This document shows, piece by piece, positions 24,946-33,240 of a stretch of DNA of 64,000 bases (positions within the stretch are counted from its first letter, which is position 1; the number at the start of each line of letters is the position of its first letter). Location: assembly GCA_965212205.1 (NCBI GenBank), contig CBDBUX010000017.1, positions 1 through 64,000 of the forward strand, written 5' to 3'. Position numbers and translations under genes: made by a program. The DNA comes from JAHEJJ01 sp965212205 (GTDB taxonomy: Bacteria > Bacteroidota > Bacteroidia > Flavobacteriales > Flavobacteriaceae). The notes under the pieces are model-generated. The model was given only the letters and a program-made list of their open reading frames with translations. It did no database searches and had not been told where the DNA came from.

Positions 24946-26196
24946 ATGTCTGCGAAATTGGGAAAATTATTGGTGATAGGCCACGTATGGCCCGAACCGC
25001 AAGCTACAGCGGCAGGCAAAAGAATGCTTCAACTTCTCGAATTTTGGCAAAACCAAGGTGCGACACTATTATTTGCATCGGCGGCAGCTAAGACAGAACA
25101 TAGCTTTGAACTTGGTCGTTTGGGAATACAGGAAATCGGGATAACCCTGAACGATCCCTCCTTCGATCGGATGATTAGCAGCCATAAGCCTGATTTGGTA
25201 ATGTTCGATCGGTTTATGACCGAAGAGCAGTATGGGTGGCGTGTAGCCGAACAGCTACCTAATTGTATCCGCATATTAAATACTGAAGATCTTCACTCAT
25301 TACGTAGGGTGCGCAGAGCTCTCTCTGATGGCTCTGAGACCGGTTTGCGCAGCGAATGGCTAAAAGCCGATATCACTAAGCGGGAGTTGGCAAGTATCTA
25401 CAGATCGGATCTTAGTTTAATTATTTCTTCCTTCGAACTATCCTGGTTACAGGATCAGGCAGGGCTTTCAAATGAATTACTGTTTTATCTTCCCTTTATG
25501 TACAATCGTTCAGATATGCCCACAAAGCAAGATGTTCCGGCTTACGAAGAACGAAAGGATTTTATTTTTGTTGGGAACGGAAAACACAAACCAAACCTCG
25601 ATGCGATAGTTTGGTTGGAAAATGAGATTTGGCCAGTGATAAGAAAAGAGATACCTGGTGCTAAGGTCCATGTTTATGGAGCATACCTGCCTCAGAATAT
25701 CTTGGAATTAAATGATCCGGGTTCAGGTTTCCTGGTTCATGGTTGGGCAGAGGATATTCAGCATGTTCTGTTAAACGCCCGGTTAAATCTTGTACCACTG
25801 CGTTTTGGCGCGGGGCTAAAAGGTAAACTCGTGGAGGCCATGAGATGCGGAACACCCAGTATTGGTACCCAAATTGGTCTGGAGGGGATTTTAGATTTTA
25901 AGGAAAAGTACAGTACAGGAATTGAAGTAAATAAAAACTTTGTGGGAAGGGCACTCCGTCTGTATAGTGAAAAGAAGGCATGGGAGGATCATCAGTCTGC
26001 AGATCTAAAGTTATTTGGTGAATTGTTCGACAAGCAATTACATTATGCAAATATGAAGGAACGATTAGATTATCTTGTTGCTCATCTGAAAGAGCATCGA
26101 TTAAATAACGTGCCCGGGCAAATACTACAGCATCAGACCATGACTAGTACTAAGTATATGGCAAAATGGATAGAGGCAAAGAATGAAGCATTATGA
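24946..26196 (+). CDS. Glycosyltransferase, GT4-like (GT-B fold)
   Basis: 416 residues with no signal or membrane helix. The donor-binding C-terminal half has FIFVGNGKHKPNLDAI, then PLRFGAGLKGKLVEAMRCGTPSIGT near 285-305, the Glu-containing GT4 signature (E7-type motif). The N-terminal half is more variable and contains ATAAGKRM in the acceptor loop. ATG 24946 follows the helicase stop by 3 bases. Sugar and acceptor are unknown. I see no polysaccharide locus around it. Confidence 0.82.
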   Translation: MSAKLGKLLVIGHVWPEPQATAAGKRMLQLLEFWQNQGATLLFASAAAKTEHSFELGRLGIQEIGITLNDPSFDRMISSHKPDLVMFDRFMTEEQYGWRVAEQLPNCIRILNTEDLHSLRRVRRALSDGSETGLRSEWLKADITKRELASIYRSDLSLIISSFELSWLQDQAGLSNELLFYLPFMYNRSDMPTKQDVPAYEERKDFIFVGNGKHKPNLDAIVWLENEIWPVIRKEIPGAKVHVYGAYLPQNILELNDPGSGFLVHGWAEDIQHVLLNARLNLVPLRFGAGLKGKLVEAMRCGTPSIGTQIGLEGILDFKEKYSTGIEVNKNFVGRALRLYSEKKAWEDHQSADLKLFGELFDKQLHYANMKERLDYLVAHLKEHRLNNVPGQILQHQTMTSTKYMAKWIEAKNEAL

Positions 26197-26291
26197 CTAA
26201 GCTCATCAAATCAGCAAAAAGCCCGGCATAACTGATAGGTAGTTAAGGGTCTGGGCAGATCGAGTATCTTTAGAATAATAAACAGAATAAG

Positions 26292-27134
26292 ATGAAAAAA
26301 GCGAATTGGAAATCAGCAGGTGAATTTAAGGATATTACGTATAATAAAAGCGATGGGGTAGCCAGGATCGCCTTCAATAGACCTGAAGTGCGCAATGCAT
26401 TCAGGCCGCAAACTACATCTGAATTATATAAGGCCTTTTATGATGCACAGGAGGATACTTCTATTGGCGTGATTCTGTTAACCGCTGAAGGTCCGTCCCC
26501 GAAAGATGGTGTATATTCTTTTTGTAGTGGTGGCGATCAAAAGGCGAGGGGCCACCAGGGATATGTAGGTAAAGATGGATATCACAGGCTTAATATTCTT
26601 GAGGTACAACGCCTGATTCGTTTTATGCCCAAAATTGTTATCGCAGTAGTTCCAGGCTGGGCTGTGGGTGGTGGTCATAGCTTGCATGTTATATGTGATC
26701 TGACACTTGCCAGTAAGGAACATGCCTTGTTTAAGCAAACCGACGCAGATGTGACCAGTTTCGATGGCGGTTATGGGTCTGCTTACCTGGCCAAAATGGT
26801 GGGACAGAAGAAGGCCAGGGAGATATTTTTTCTGGGTAGAAGTTATACGGCACAGGCGGCATATGAAATGGGGATGGTAAATGCGGTTATCCCACACGAA
26901 GAATTGGAAGCAACCGCCTTTGAGTGGGCTCAAGAGATATTATCGAAATCCCCCACCTCCATTAAAATGCTAAAATTTGCAATGAATCTTACGGATGATG
27001 GCATGGCCGGCCAGCAGGTCTTTGCCGGAGAGGCAACCCGTTTGGCCTATATGACCGATGAAGCAAAAGAAGGCCGGGATGCGTTTCTTGAAAAGCGTAA
27101 ACCCAAGTTCGGTAAAAACAAATGGATTCCTTAA
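26292..27134 (+). CDS. menB: 1,4-dihydroxy-2-naphthoyl-CoA synthase
   Basis: MenB closes the naphthoquinone ring from o-succinylbenzoyl-CoA in menaquinone synthesis. The 280-residue protein is a crotonase-fold enzyme with oxyanion-hole segments FCSGGDQKARG (about 76-86) and GWAVGGGHSLH (about 123-133), the MenB-specific TSFDGGYGSAY stretch, and a C-terminal RKPKFGKNKWIP tail typical of MenB. ATG 26292 fits. A -7-like TATCTTTA lies at 26265-26272. No other men gene is nearby, so it is a single-gene unit closed by the terminator at 27173. Confidence 0.94.
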   Translation: MKKANWKSAGEFKDITYNKSDGVARIAFNRPEVRNAFRPQTTSELYKAFYDAQEDTSIGVILLTAEGPSPKDGVYSFCSGGDQKARGHQGYVGKDGYHRLNILEVQRLIRFMPKIVIAVVPGWAVGGGHSLHVICDLTLASKEHALFKQTDADVTSFDGGYGSAYLAKMVGQKKAREIFFLGRSYTAQAAYEMGMVNAVIPHEELEATAFEWAQEILSKSPTSIKMLKFAMNLTDDGMAGQQVFAGEATRLAYMTDEAKEGRDAFLEKRKPKFGKNKWIP

Positions 27135-27172
27135 AGCTATAGTGTTTTTAAGCTGTTGATGTCTTAAACCAA

Positions 27173-27205
27173 AAAGAGCCCTGTCTTTACGATCAGGACT
27201 CTTTT
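27173..27205 (+). terminator. Terminator after menB
   Basis: AAAGAGCCCTG (27173-27183) pairs with CAGGACTCTTTT (27194-27205) with one mismatch, ending in a T-run. Confidence 0.7.
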
Positions 27206-27364
27206 ACGAGAACACTATATGAAAATGAAAAAATTAACTCTTTTTGTTAATTACACTGTAAACATACGTCGGAACTCGGCCCGACAGAAATTATTGTTGT
27301 GAGGTGGCCCAGTTTTGTGGTAAAGTGGCGGAAAACTGATATTTGGATAAAAAGAGATGTCAAA

Positions 27365-28699
27365 TCAGGGCAATGCCGACAGTATATCCCGTAAAAACGT
27401 GTTTTCATCGAAGTAAGGGGCCTCAGCAAGACCTGTGCGTACAATAACCAGCTCTTTTGAAGGAATTATATACACCCGCTGACCCTGGTGACCATTCGCG
27501 GAGTACAGGTCTTTAGGGACATCCCGATATTTTCCCTGAGCGTTGAGCCAAAAATGCGCCCCATATTTTCCCTCAGAGTGATCGGTGGGTTGGGTCACAT
27601 AATCTACCCAGGCAGGGTCAAAGACGATTTCACCCTGCCAACTACCCCTGTTGAGATACAGTAAGCCAAACCTGGCCCAGTCGGCTGTACTGGCCCATCC
27701 ATATGAAGATCCGACATAGTTTCCTGCCATATCGGTCTCGATGATCATGCTATTCATTCCAATCTTGTCGATCAATTCTTGATAGGGGTAATCCAGGTAT
27801 TCCCGGTATTTCTTAAACCTACCTCGCAACATCTTGGAGAGAAGATTACTGGTGCCAGATGAGTAATTCCATACCTGTCCGGGTAATTCAACAGCTTTCT
27901 TTCTGGCTTGAATAGCTCCCATGTCATCTTCGAGGAACAGCATACGGGTCACATCTGAGATACTGCTATAGTCTTCGTCCCATTCCAGGCCACTTTGCAT
28001 TCTCAGCAGATCATTAAAAGTGATCAATTTTCTATCGTCGTTTTTCCACTCACCCCATTCGGTAGGCCGATCTATCTCTATTTGCCCCTTAGTGTCGAGA
28101 ATGCCGTATAGAGTGGCCAGTATACTTTTGGTCATCGACCATCCAAGAATAGGGGTATTTCTGTTAAAACCGGTGGCGTAACGCTCGGCGATCAATTTAT
28201 TTTTATAGATCACCATTACCGTACGCGTCCGGGATTCCTCATCATCACGAAAGAAATTTTCCAATACACTTTCGAGCTTGTTATAATCGATACCAGAAAA
28301 TATGGTGTCGATAGGTGCTGCATGGCCAAAGGGAAAGGGTGCGGGATCGTTAACAATATTCCTATTAGGGCTAATGGGGTTGGTTGAAGATCGGTCCTCG
28401 TCATTTAATAAAACTGAACCCAGGCCCTCATAATAAACAGCTTTACGCTTCATCAGCCCAAAAACACTAGAAGTGGCAGATTTATTTTTTACATCCACAT
28501 CTGTAGTGGCCAACTCTATTAATGGAACTTTATGGTCGTTTTCAGCCACAGAATTGGCCGTTCTTTTGGCTATAAAAACAGTAGAGGCCATATTTTTAGC
28601 TGCATATCCCGAGATAATATTGAGTTTTGGGATCTGAAATGCCAGGGTAATGATCATTAAGATGACCATGACCAAAATGATGCGTTTTATATTTTTCAT
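27365..28699 (-). CDS. Serine hydrolase, beta-lactamase/class C (family S12) type, membrane-anchored
   Basis: 444 residues. One N-terminal helix (about 7-24) anchors the protein with the catalytic domain outside. The S-x-x-K motif is SMTK in GWSMTKSIL, the Y-x-N equivalent is YSSGTSN, and the third box is HQGQRVYI where classic enzymes have KTG. About 130 residues precede the domain with no recognised motif. Such proteins act as D,D-peptidases, esterases or amide hydrolases; which one cannot be told. It faces the divergent lipoprotein operon across 55 bases. Confidence 0.85.
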   Translation of the reverse strand: MKNIKRIILVMVILMIITLAFQIPKLNIISGYAAKNMASTVFIAKRTANSVAENDHKVPLIELATTDVDVKNKSATSSVFGLMKRKAVYYEGLGSVLLNDEDRSSTNPISPNRNIVNDPAPFPFGHAAPIDTIFSGIDYNKLESVLENFFRDDEESRTRTVMVIYKNKLIAERYATGFNRNTPILGWSMTKSILATLYGILDTKGQIEIDRPTEWGEWKNDDRKLITFNDLLRMQSGLEWDEDYSSISDVTRMLFLEDDMGAIQARKKAVELPGQVWNYSSGTSNLLSKMLRGRFKKYREYLDYPYQELIDKIGMNSMIIETDMAGNYVGSSYGWASTADWARFGLLYLNRGSWQGEIVFDPAWVDYVTQPTDHSEGKYGAHFWLNAQGKYRDVPKDLYSANGHQGQRVYIIPSKELVIVRTGLAEAPYFDENTFLRDILSALP

Positions 28700-28754
28700 C
28701 TATGGTATATGAATATTTCTTGCCTCAATATAAAAATTTGAATTAATTTGTTCT

Positions 28755-30296
28755 ATGCATTATAGGTCTTCCTCTGTCTTTTTTTTCATTTTGATTATTG
28801 TTATAGTAAATTGGTTAAGCAGCTGCCAACCGGAGGTGGCGAAAACCGATCAGGCACTATATAATGTACAATGTGGAAGTTGCCATATACCGCCAAAAAT
28901 TGCGGACCTACCCAGGACAATTTGGGAAGAGAACATTCTGCCTGAAATGGCTGTAAGAATGGGCATAAAGCAGCCAGGTTATAATCCGTTAAAAGGTTTG
29001 TCTTTCGACGAACAGGAAGCAGTTTTAAAAACCGGTATTTACCATCCCGGTCCCGGTATCAACGCAGAGGATTGGAACCGGCTACGCGACTATATCCTGT
29101 CGCTGGCCCCGGATTCCATAGCAGTTATTCCCGAGGTGGAATCTGACAGACTTTCCGGTTTTAAAGAAAAACCTGTATATATCGATGCCATTCCGGGCTC
29201 CAGGAATATCACTTTTTTAGAGTACGAAAAGGAAGGTGGTACATTGTTGATGGCCGATCTACAGGGGGCATTAGTACGCTACGATGTTGAACAAGAAACC
29301 GAAACATTGTTGGGCAGTTTTCAAAACCCAATCATTTCCTATTTCGAAGGCTCACAACAGACTTATGCTACCAGTATCGGACAACTAAATCCTACAGAAA
29401 TACCAAGCGGACAATTATTTAAAAAAGGTAAATCGGGATTTGAACCAAAGAGCGACCTGCTTCACAGGCCTGTTCATATGCTGGTTGCGGATTTGGATAA
29501 AGATGGTAATGAAGAAGTGGTGGTCAGCGAATTTGGAAATCATGCAGGCAGGTTGTCTATATTTAAGGTCAATGATGATGGAGAATCTATGGAACGAAGG
29601 GTCTTGCTTGAGCAGCCTGGTTGCATCAGGGTAATGGACAGGGATATGAATGGTGATGGTAAAACCGATCTGGTAGTGCTGACCGCTCAGGGCGATGAAG
29701 GTATACTAATTCTGTATCAGGAGGAACCTTTGGTTTTCCGGGCCGAGAAAGTGCTCAGATTTAGTCCGGTTTATGGAAGCAGTTGGTTCGATTTATTGGA
29801 TTATGAAGGTGATGGAGATTTAGATATTATTACCGTAAACGGCGATAATGCTGATAAGTCTTATGTTCATAAGCCATACCACGGATTTCGCATTCATTTG
29901 AACAATGGGCTTAACAAATTTGAAGAAGCCTACTTTTATCCCATGAATGGGGCTACACGAGTAGTGGGTGACGATTTTGATCAGGACGGGGATATGGATT
30001 TTGCGCTGGCTGCAACTTTTCCAGACTACGAGCGGGATCCTCTATTATCATTTGTCTACCTGAACAACGAAGAGTCCGAAAATTTTGTTTTTAGTACTCA
30101 GGTATTAGAAAATCCTGCCTTGGGCAGATGGTTGTTGTTAGAGAAGGGCGATGTGGATCAGGATGGAGACAAGGATTTGATATTAAGCCCGTTCACCTAT
30201 GTATTCACGCCTGTTCCTGATAGCCTGAACCAGGCCTGGCATACCAAAGGGGTAGACTTGCTAATACTTGAAAACACGCTCTTAAACGATGATTAA
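28755..30296 (+). CDS. Lipoprotein with one CxxCH motif and FG-GAP/VCBS beta-propeller repeats
   Basis: 513 residues. The signal ends in the lipobox LSSC (C24). Soon after comes C40-G-S-C43-H44, a c-type heme-binding motif. From about residue 200 come five calcium-binding-like FG-GAP loops (DLDKDGNEE, DMNGDGKTD, DYEGDGDLD, DFDQDGDMD, DVDQDGDKD), predicting a beta-propeller. Only one heme motif is seen, and the segment to about 120 looks like a small cytochrome c domain. It overlaps the next gene by 8 bases and heads a three-gene operon with an amidase and a carboxypeptidase. Role unknown, perhaps surface binding or electron transfer. Confidence 0.8.
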   Translation: MHYRSSSVFFFILIIVIVNWLSSCQPEVAKTDQALYNVQCGSCHIPPKIADLPRTIWEENILPEMAVRMGIKQPGYNPLKGLSFDEQEAVLKTGIYHPGPGINAEDWNRLRDYILSLAPDSIAVIPEVESDRLSGFKEKPVYIDAIPGSRNITFLEYEKEGGTLLMADLQGALVRYDVEQETETLLGSFQNPIISYFEGSQQTYATSIGQLNPTEIPSGQLFKKGKSGFEPKSDLLHRPVHMLVADLDKDGNEEVVVSEFGNHAGRLSIFKVNDDGESMERRVLLEQPGCIRVMDRDMNGDGKTDLVVLTAQGDEGILILYQEEPLVFRAEKVLRFSPVYGSSWFDLLDYEGDGDLDIITVNGDNADKSYVHKPYHGFRIHLNNGLNKFEEAYFYPMNGATRVVGDDFDQDGDMDFALAATFPDYERDPLLSFVYLNNEESENFVFSTQVLENPALGRWLLLEKGDVDQDGDKDLILSPFTYVFTPVPDSLNQAWHTKGVDLLILENTLLNDD

Positions 30297-30969
30297 TTTC
30301 ATGGCAAACACTTTGGTATTAGGCATCATTCTAATTTTGAGTATAGGTTGTTCCAGAGCCCAGGATAAGATTATTGAAAAGCCTATTATTTTTGATGAAG
30401 AACGAATCGAACTCACCTTAGACTATCTCTCTAACCGATATGATTTAAATAAAAGAGAACCTACCATCGAACCCAGAATGATCGTGCTTCATTGGACGGT
30501 CTATCCAACTCTTGAACAATCTTTCGAAGCATTTAAGGGATCAATGTTACCGAACTATAGGCCTGATATTAAGGACATTAGCTGGCTTAATGTATCGGCT
30601 CACTTTATAGTAGATAGGGATGGTACCATATATAGATTAATGCCGGAAAAATATATGGCGCGCCATGTTATAGGATTGAATCACTGTGCCATCGGTATTG
30701 AAAATGTTGGTGGGACAGACCGAAACCCCCTTACCGAGGCTCAGCTCGTATCGAATATTTGGCTGGTACAATATTTGGCCAATAAGTATCCCATAGAATA
30801 TTTGATCGGCCACTATGAATACACTAATTTTGAATCACATGAATTCTGGCTGGAGAAAGATGATAATTATAGAACAGAAAAAGAAGATCCGGGCCAGGAT
30901 TTTATGAATGCAGTCCGCAAGGCTACCAAAAAATTTGATTTCAAACCTATTCCCAAAAAGACCAATTAA
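30289..30969 (+). CDS. N-acetylmuramoyl-L-alanine amidase (amidase_2/PGRP fold), lipoprotein
   Basis: 226 residues. The lipobox SIGC places C21 as the lipidated residue. The zinc amidase domain has H68 in IVLHWT, HFIVDRDGTIYRLMPE, RHVIGLN (H126), IENVGG and IGHYEYTN (H175), and D200 in KEDPG where others have Cys or Asp. It would cut the amide between N-acetylmuramic acid and L-alanine in peptidoglycan. ATG 30289 overlaps the upstream stop by 8 bases; ATG 30301 is an alternative. Its stop shares one base with the next start (TAATG). Confidence 0.87.
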   Translation: MINFMANTLVLGIILILSIGCSRAQDKIIEKPIIFDEERIELTLDYLSNRYDLNKREPTIEPRMIVLHWTVYPTLEQSFEAFKGSMLPNYRPDIKDISWLNVSAHFIVDRDGTIYRLMPEKYMARHVIGLNHCAIGIENVGGTDRNPLTEAQLVSNIWLVQYLANKYPIEYLIGHYEYTNFESHEFWLEKDDNYRTEKEDPGQDFMNAVRKATKKFDFKPIPKKTN

Positions 30970-32441
30970 TGAAGTACTTCAGTGCTATACTCCCTATACT
31001 CGTCTTATTCGCGTGTCAGGCCCAAGACCAGGAGAGTGATCTTACCGAAATTTTGTACAATACCTATGAAGACTATAAGGAAATTAGCCTGGAAAAACGC
31101 AGAATAAAGCATGTTGATCTACAACCGCTTATCGAAGAATATGCAAATAATCCAAAATTCCAGGTCAGCAAAATAGGTGAATCCATAGAAGGTCGTGATC
31201 TTAATCTTATCAGCATAGGCAACGGAAATACCGATGTATTTCTTTGGTCTCAAATGCACGGAGATGAATCTACTGCGACTCAAGCCATTTTTGATATTCT
31301 CAATTTCCTCAACAGTACATCTAATGTGGAGGAAAAAAGAGAACTTTTTGGGCAACTCAGAGTTCATTTTCTTCCAATGTTGAATCCTGATGGAGCAGAG
31401 CTATTCCAGAGGAGGAATACCCTGGGTATCGATATAAACAGGGATGCATTACGGTTGCAATCTCCTGAAGGGAGGGCATTAAAGAGGGTTAGGGACAGTT
31501 TGCAGGCCGATTTTGGATTTAACCTGCACGATCAAAGTATTTATTATAATGCCGAGCGAACCTCTAAACCGGCAACGATATCTTATTTAGCACCGCCGTA
31601 CAATTACGAAAAGGATATCAACGATGTTCGAGGCAATGCAATGAAGGTTATCGGCTTCATGAACAGCATAATACAAAAGTATGCTCCCGGGCAGGTTGGT
31701 CGTTACAAAGATGATTTTGAACCGCGGGCCTTTGGCGACAATATTCAGAAATGGGGAACAAGTACCATTCTTATTGAGTCTGGAGGTTATGCGGGTGATA
31801 TAGAAAAGCAGGAAATACGAAAATTAAACTATGTATCCATCTTGTCTGCGATTTATTCTATTGCCAAGGGTAATTATAATGCCATATCCCTGGACCAGTA
31901 CTGGGCCATTCCTGAAAATGATCGAAAATTATTTGACCTTAAGCTAGAGCAGATCAGTTACAACCTGTTAGGAGAAGACTATATTCTGGATTTGGGTATC
32001 CATCGGCAGGAGGTCGACAATGACACCCACAACGATTTCTGGTACAGGGCTCGTATTTCTGATCAGGGAGATCTTTCTACATATTACGGTTATGAAACCT
32101 TAAACGCAAAAGGTCTTAAGGTGAAAGAGGGTATGGTATATCCTCAGGTTCTCGGATCGCTGGAGGAGTTAAATGAAGTCAGTGTGTTGAATCTTCTCGA
32201 TAAGGGATATGCATATGTACGAGTCAGCAAATTACCCAAAAACCAGGCTTATTCTACTTATCCGGTTCATGTGATCAGCGAGAAGTATGAACTACCAGAA
32301 TTCAAATTGGGAGTTGGGAAGAATCCGACATTTTTTCTGGAGCAGGCAGGAGAGTTAAGGTATGCTGTAATAAACGGATTTCTAATCGATTTGAAGTCGG
32401 GCGCCAAATATCTTCGCCTGAATGGTTTATTGCTGCGATGA
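30969..32441 (+). CDS. Zinc carboxypeptidase, family M14, lipoprotein
   Basis: 490 residues. The signal ends at the lipobox LFAC (C16). The M14 zinc ligands are H97 and E100 in MHGDES and H187 in NLHDQ. N157-R158 in DINRDA binds the substrate carboxylate. GRDLNLISIG and LPMLNPDGAE are further family segments. The catalytic Glu is probably in LIESGGYAG near 270. A C-terminal region of about 180 residues is not recognised. Translated right after the amidase, so the pair may dismantle cell-wall peptides: the amidase frees the stem peptide and the M14 enzyme trims it. Confidence 0.87.
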   Translation: MKYFSAILPILVLFACQAQDQESDLTEILYNTYEDYKEISLEKRRIKHVDLQPLIEEYANNPKFQVSKIGESIEGRDLNLISIGNGNTDVFLWSQMHGDESTATQAIFDILNFLNSTSNVEEKRELFGQLRVHFLPMLNPDGAELFQRRNTLGIDINRDALRLQSPEGRALKRVRDSLQADFGFNLHDQSIYYNAERTSKPATISYLAPPYNYEKDINDVRGNAMKVIGFMNSIIQKYAPGQVGRYKDDFEPRAFGDNIQKWGTSTILIESGGYAGDIEKQEIRKLNYVSILSAIYSIAKGNYNAISLDQYWAIPENDRKLFDLKLEQISYNLLGEDYILDLGIHRQEVDNDTHNDFWYRARISDQGDLSTYYGYETLNAKGLKVKEGMVYPQVLGSLEELNEVSVLNLLDKGYAYVRVSKLPKNQAYSTYPVHVISEKYELPEFKLGVGKNPTFFLEQAGELRYAVINGFLIDLKSGAKYLRLNGLLLR

Positions 32442-32498
32442 GTGGCAGAGCTATAAAAGAGATATCGATCTTCTCTATTAATTTAGTCGGCAATTTTT

Positions 32499-32506
32499 TA
32501 TCTTTG
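32499..32506 (+). promoter_or_regulatory. Predicted -7 promoter element of tRNA-Leu
   Basis: TATCTTTG is a full match to TAnnTTTG, 64 bases before the tRNA. No clear TTG is found at the -33 position. Confidence 0.4.
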
Positions 32507-32533
32507 CCATCCTAAAATGTGCGCTTGTTTTGG

Positions 32534-32551
32534 TCCCGATACCTATCGGGA
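32534..32551. repeat. Palindrome in the tRNA leader
   Basis: Perfect inverted repeat TCCCGATA-CC-TATCGGGA, 18 bases before the tRNA gene. It would fold into a hairpin in the precursor transcript. Palindromes of this CCCGATA/TATCGGG type occur scattered in flavobacterial genomes; this window shows only one. Confidence 0.6.
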
Positions 32552-32569
32552 GATAGACACACATAATAT

Positions 32570-32651
32570 GCAGGTGTGGTGGAATTGGTAGACACGCTAG
32601 TATCAGGAACTAGTGCCGCAAGGTTTGAGAGTTCGAGTCTCTCCACCTGTA
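32570..32651 (+). tRNA. tRNA-Leu (anticodon CAG)
   Basis: The acceptor arm GCAGGTG pairs with CACCTGT (a G-T pair at the end), followed by discriminator A. The D arm contains TGGTAGACACG; the anticodon stem CTAGT/ACTAG encloses the loop ATCAGGA with anticodon CAG. A long class II variable arm (TGCCGCAAGGTTT) and the T arm GAGAG-TTCGAGT-CTCTC complete the fold. CCA is not encoded. It reads Leu CUG codons. Confidence 0.95.
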
Positions 32652-32659
32652 CAAATTAC

Positions 32660-32684
32660 ACTCCTAGACTTTCCTGGGAGTTTT
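32660..32684 (+). terminator. Terminator after tRNA-Leu
   Basis: ACTCCTAG / CTGGGAGT stem with one G-T pair, six-base loop ACTTTC, then TTTT, nine bases after the tRNA. Confidence 0.65.
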
Positions 32685-32831
32685 AAGTGGAGACCAACTT
32701 AGTAATAGGGTAGTAGGCCTTCCTATAAACTACAGAGCATCAACTAATTTCTCTTGTCACTGGGGCTTACGCCCCCTCCCCGCAATATCAATTTAACGCT
32801 GGAGGGTGAATAATCCTTGCATCCTATATAA
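32685..32831. other. Intergenic stretch with a GC hairpin, no gene seen
   Basis: Between the tRNA terminator and the next terminator I find no coding sequence. A perfect GGGGC-TTAC-GCCCC hairpin sits at 32762-32775 but lacks a T-run. Confidence 0.4.
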
Positions 32832-32862
32832 AAAACGCCCCGTAATCAGGGCGTTTTATGAG
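32832..32862 (-). terminator. Terminator of the 63-residue membrane protein gene
   Basis: AAAACGCCC / GGGCGTTTT stem with an 8-base loop; on the minus strand it is followed by TTTTTTATATAGG. It lies 35 bases beyond the stop of the small gene, supporting that gene. Confidence 0.7.
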
Positions 32863-32896
32863 AACAATATGTGGTATCCTTAGACTTAATAAGGAA

Positions 32897-33088
32897 TTAG
32901 TACCCAAAATTCAATGAGCCCTCTACTCCGTAAGTAAACAATAATACCAGCATCAGTAGACACGTGAATACAATTGATGAAAACAGAGAAAGTACCAGGC
33001 TTTTATACCATCTTGACAAAGGTCCTATCGCACTCTGACGAATAATTTCGTTAATAACATCCATGGCAATTTTTTTAGCGTTAAACAT
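32897..33088 (-). CDS. Small single-pass membrane protein, function unknown
   Basis: 63 residues: an amphipathic, basic N-terminal part (NAKKIAMDVINEIIRQS) followed by WYKSL and one transmembrane helix at about 31-53, ending in a short outside tail. There is no enzyme motif and no recognised family. ATG 33088. A strong minus-strand terminator follows, and there is clear spacing from both neighbours, so it looks like an independent small gene. It might be a membrane regulator or a type I toxin-like peptide, but nothing in the sequence decides this. Confidence 0.55.
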   Translation of the reverse strand: MFNAKKIAMDVINEIIRQSAIGPLSRWYKSLVLSLFSSIVFTCLLMLVLLFTYGVEGSLNFGY

Positions 33089-33186
33089 TCTTTTTCAGTT
33101 TTTAGGATGTGTTAAGTTGCAAAAGATGATCATGTATAGTTAAAACAACACAGATGGCAAATACCCTACTTTAGATGAATCTCCTC

Positions 33187-33220
33187 AAAAAAAAAAGAGA
33201 ACCAGATCGGTTCTCTTTTT
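33187..33220 (-). terminator. Terminator of the vWA lipoprotein gene
   Basis: GAGAACC / GGTTCTC stem with a 5-base loop, flanked by A- and T-runs; on the minus strand it ends in a run of ten T. It lies 20 bases past the stop at 33241. Confidence 0.85.
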
Positions 33221-33240
33221 ATAGATGTCAAATACTAGAT

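Noticed and set aside
27219..27302. 27-residue basic ORF after the menB terminator
   Set aside because: Short, no paralogue, no promoter or terminator of its own; consistent with chance.
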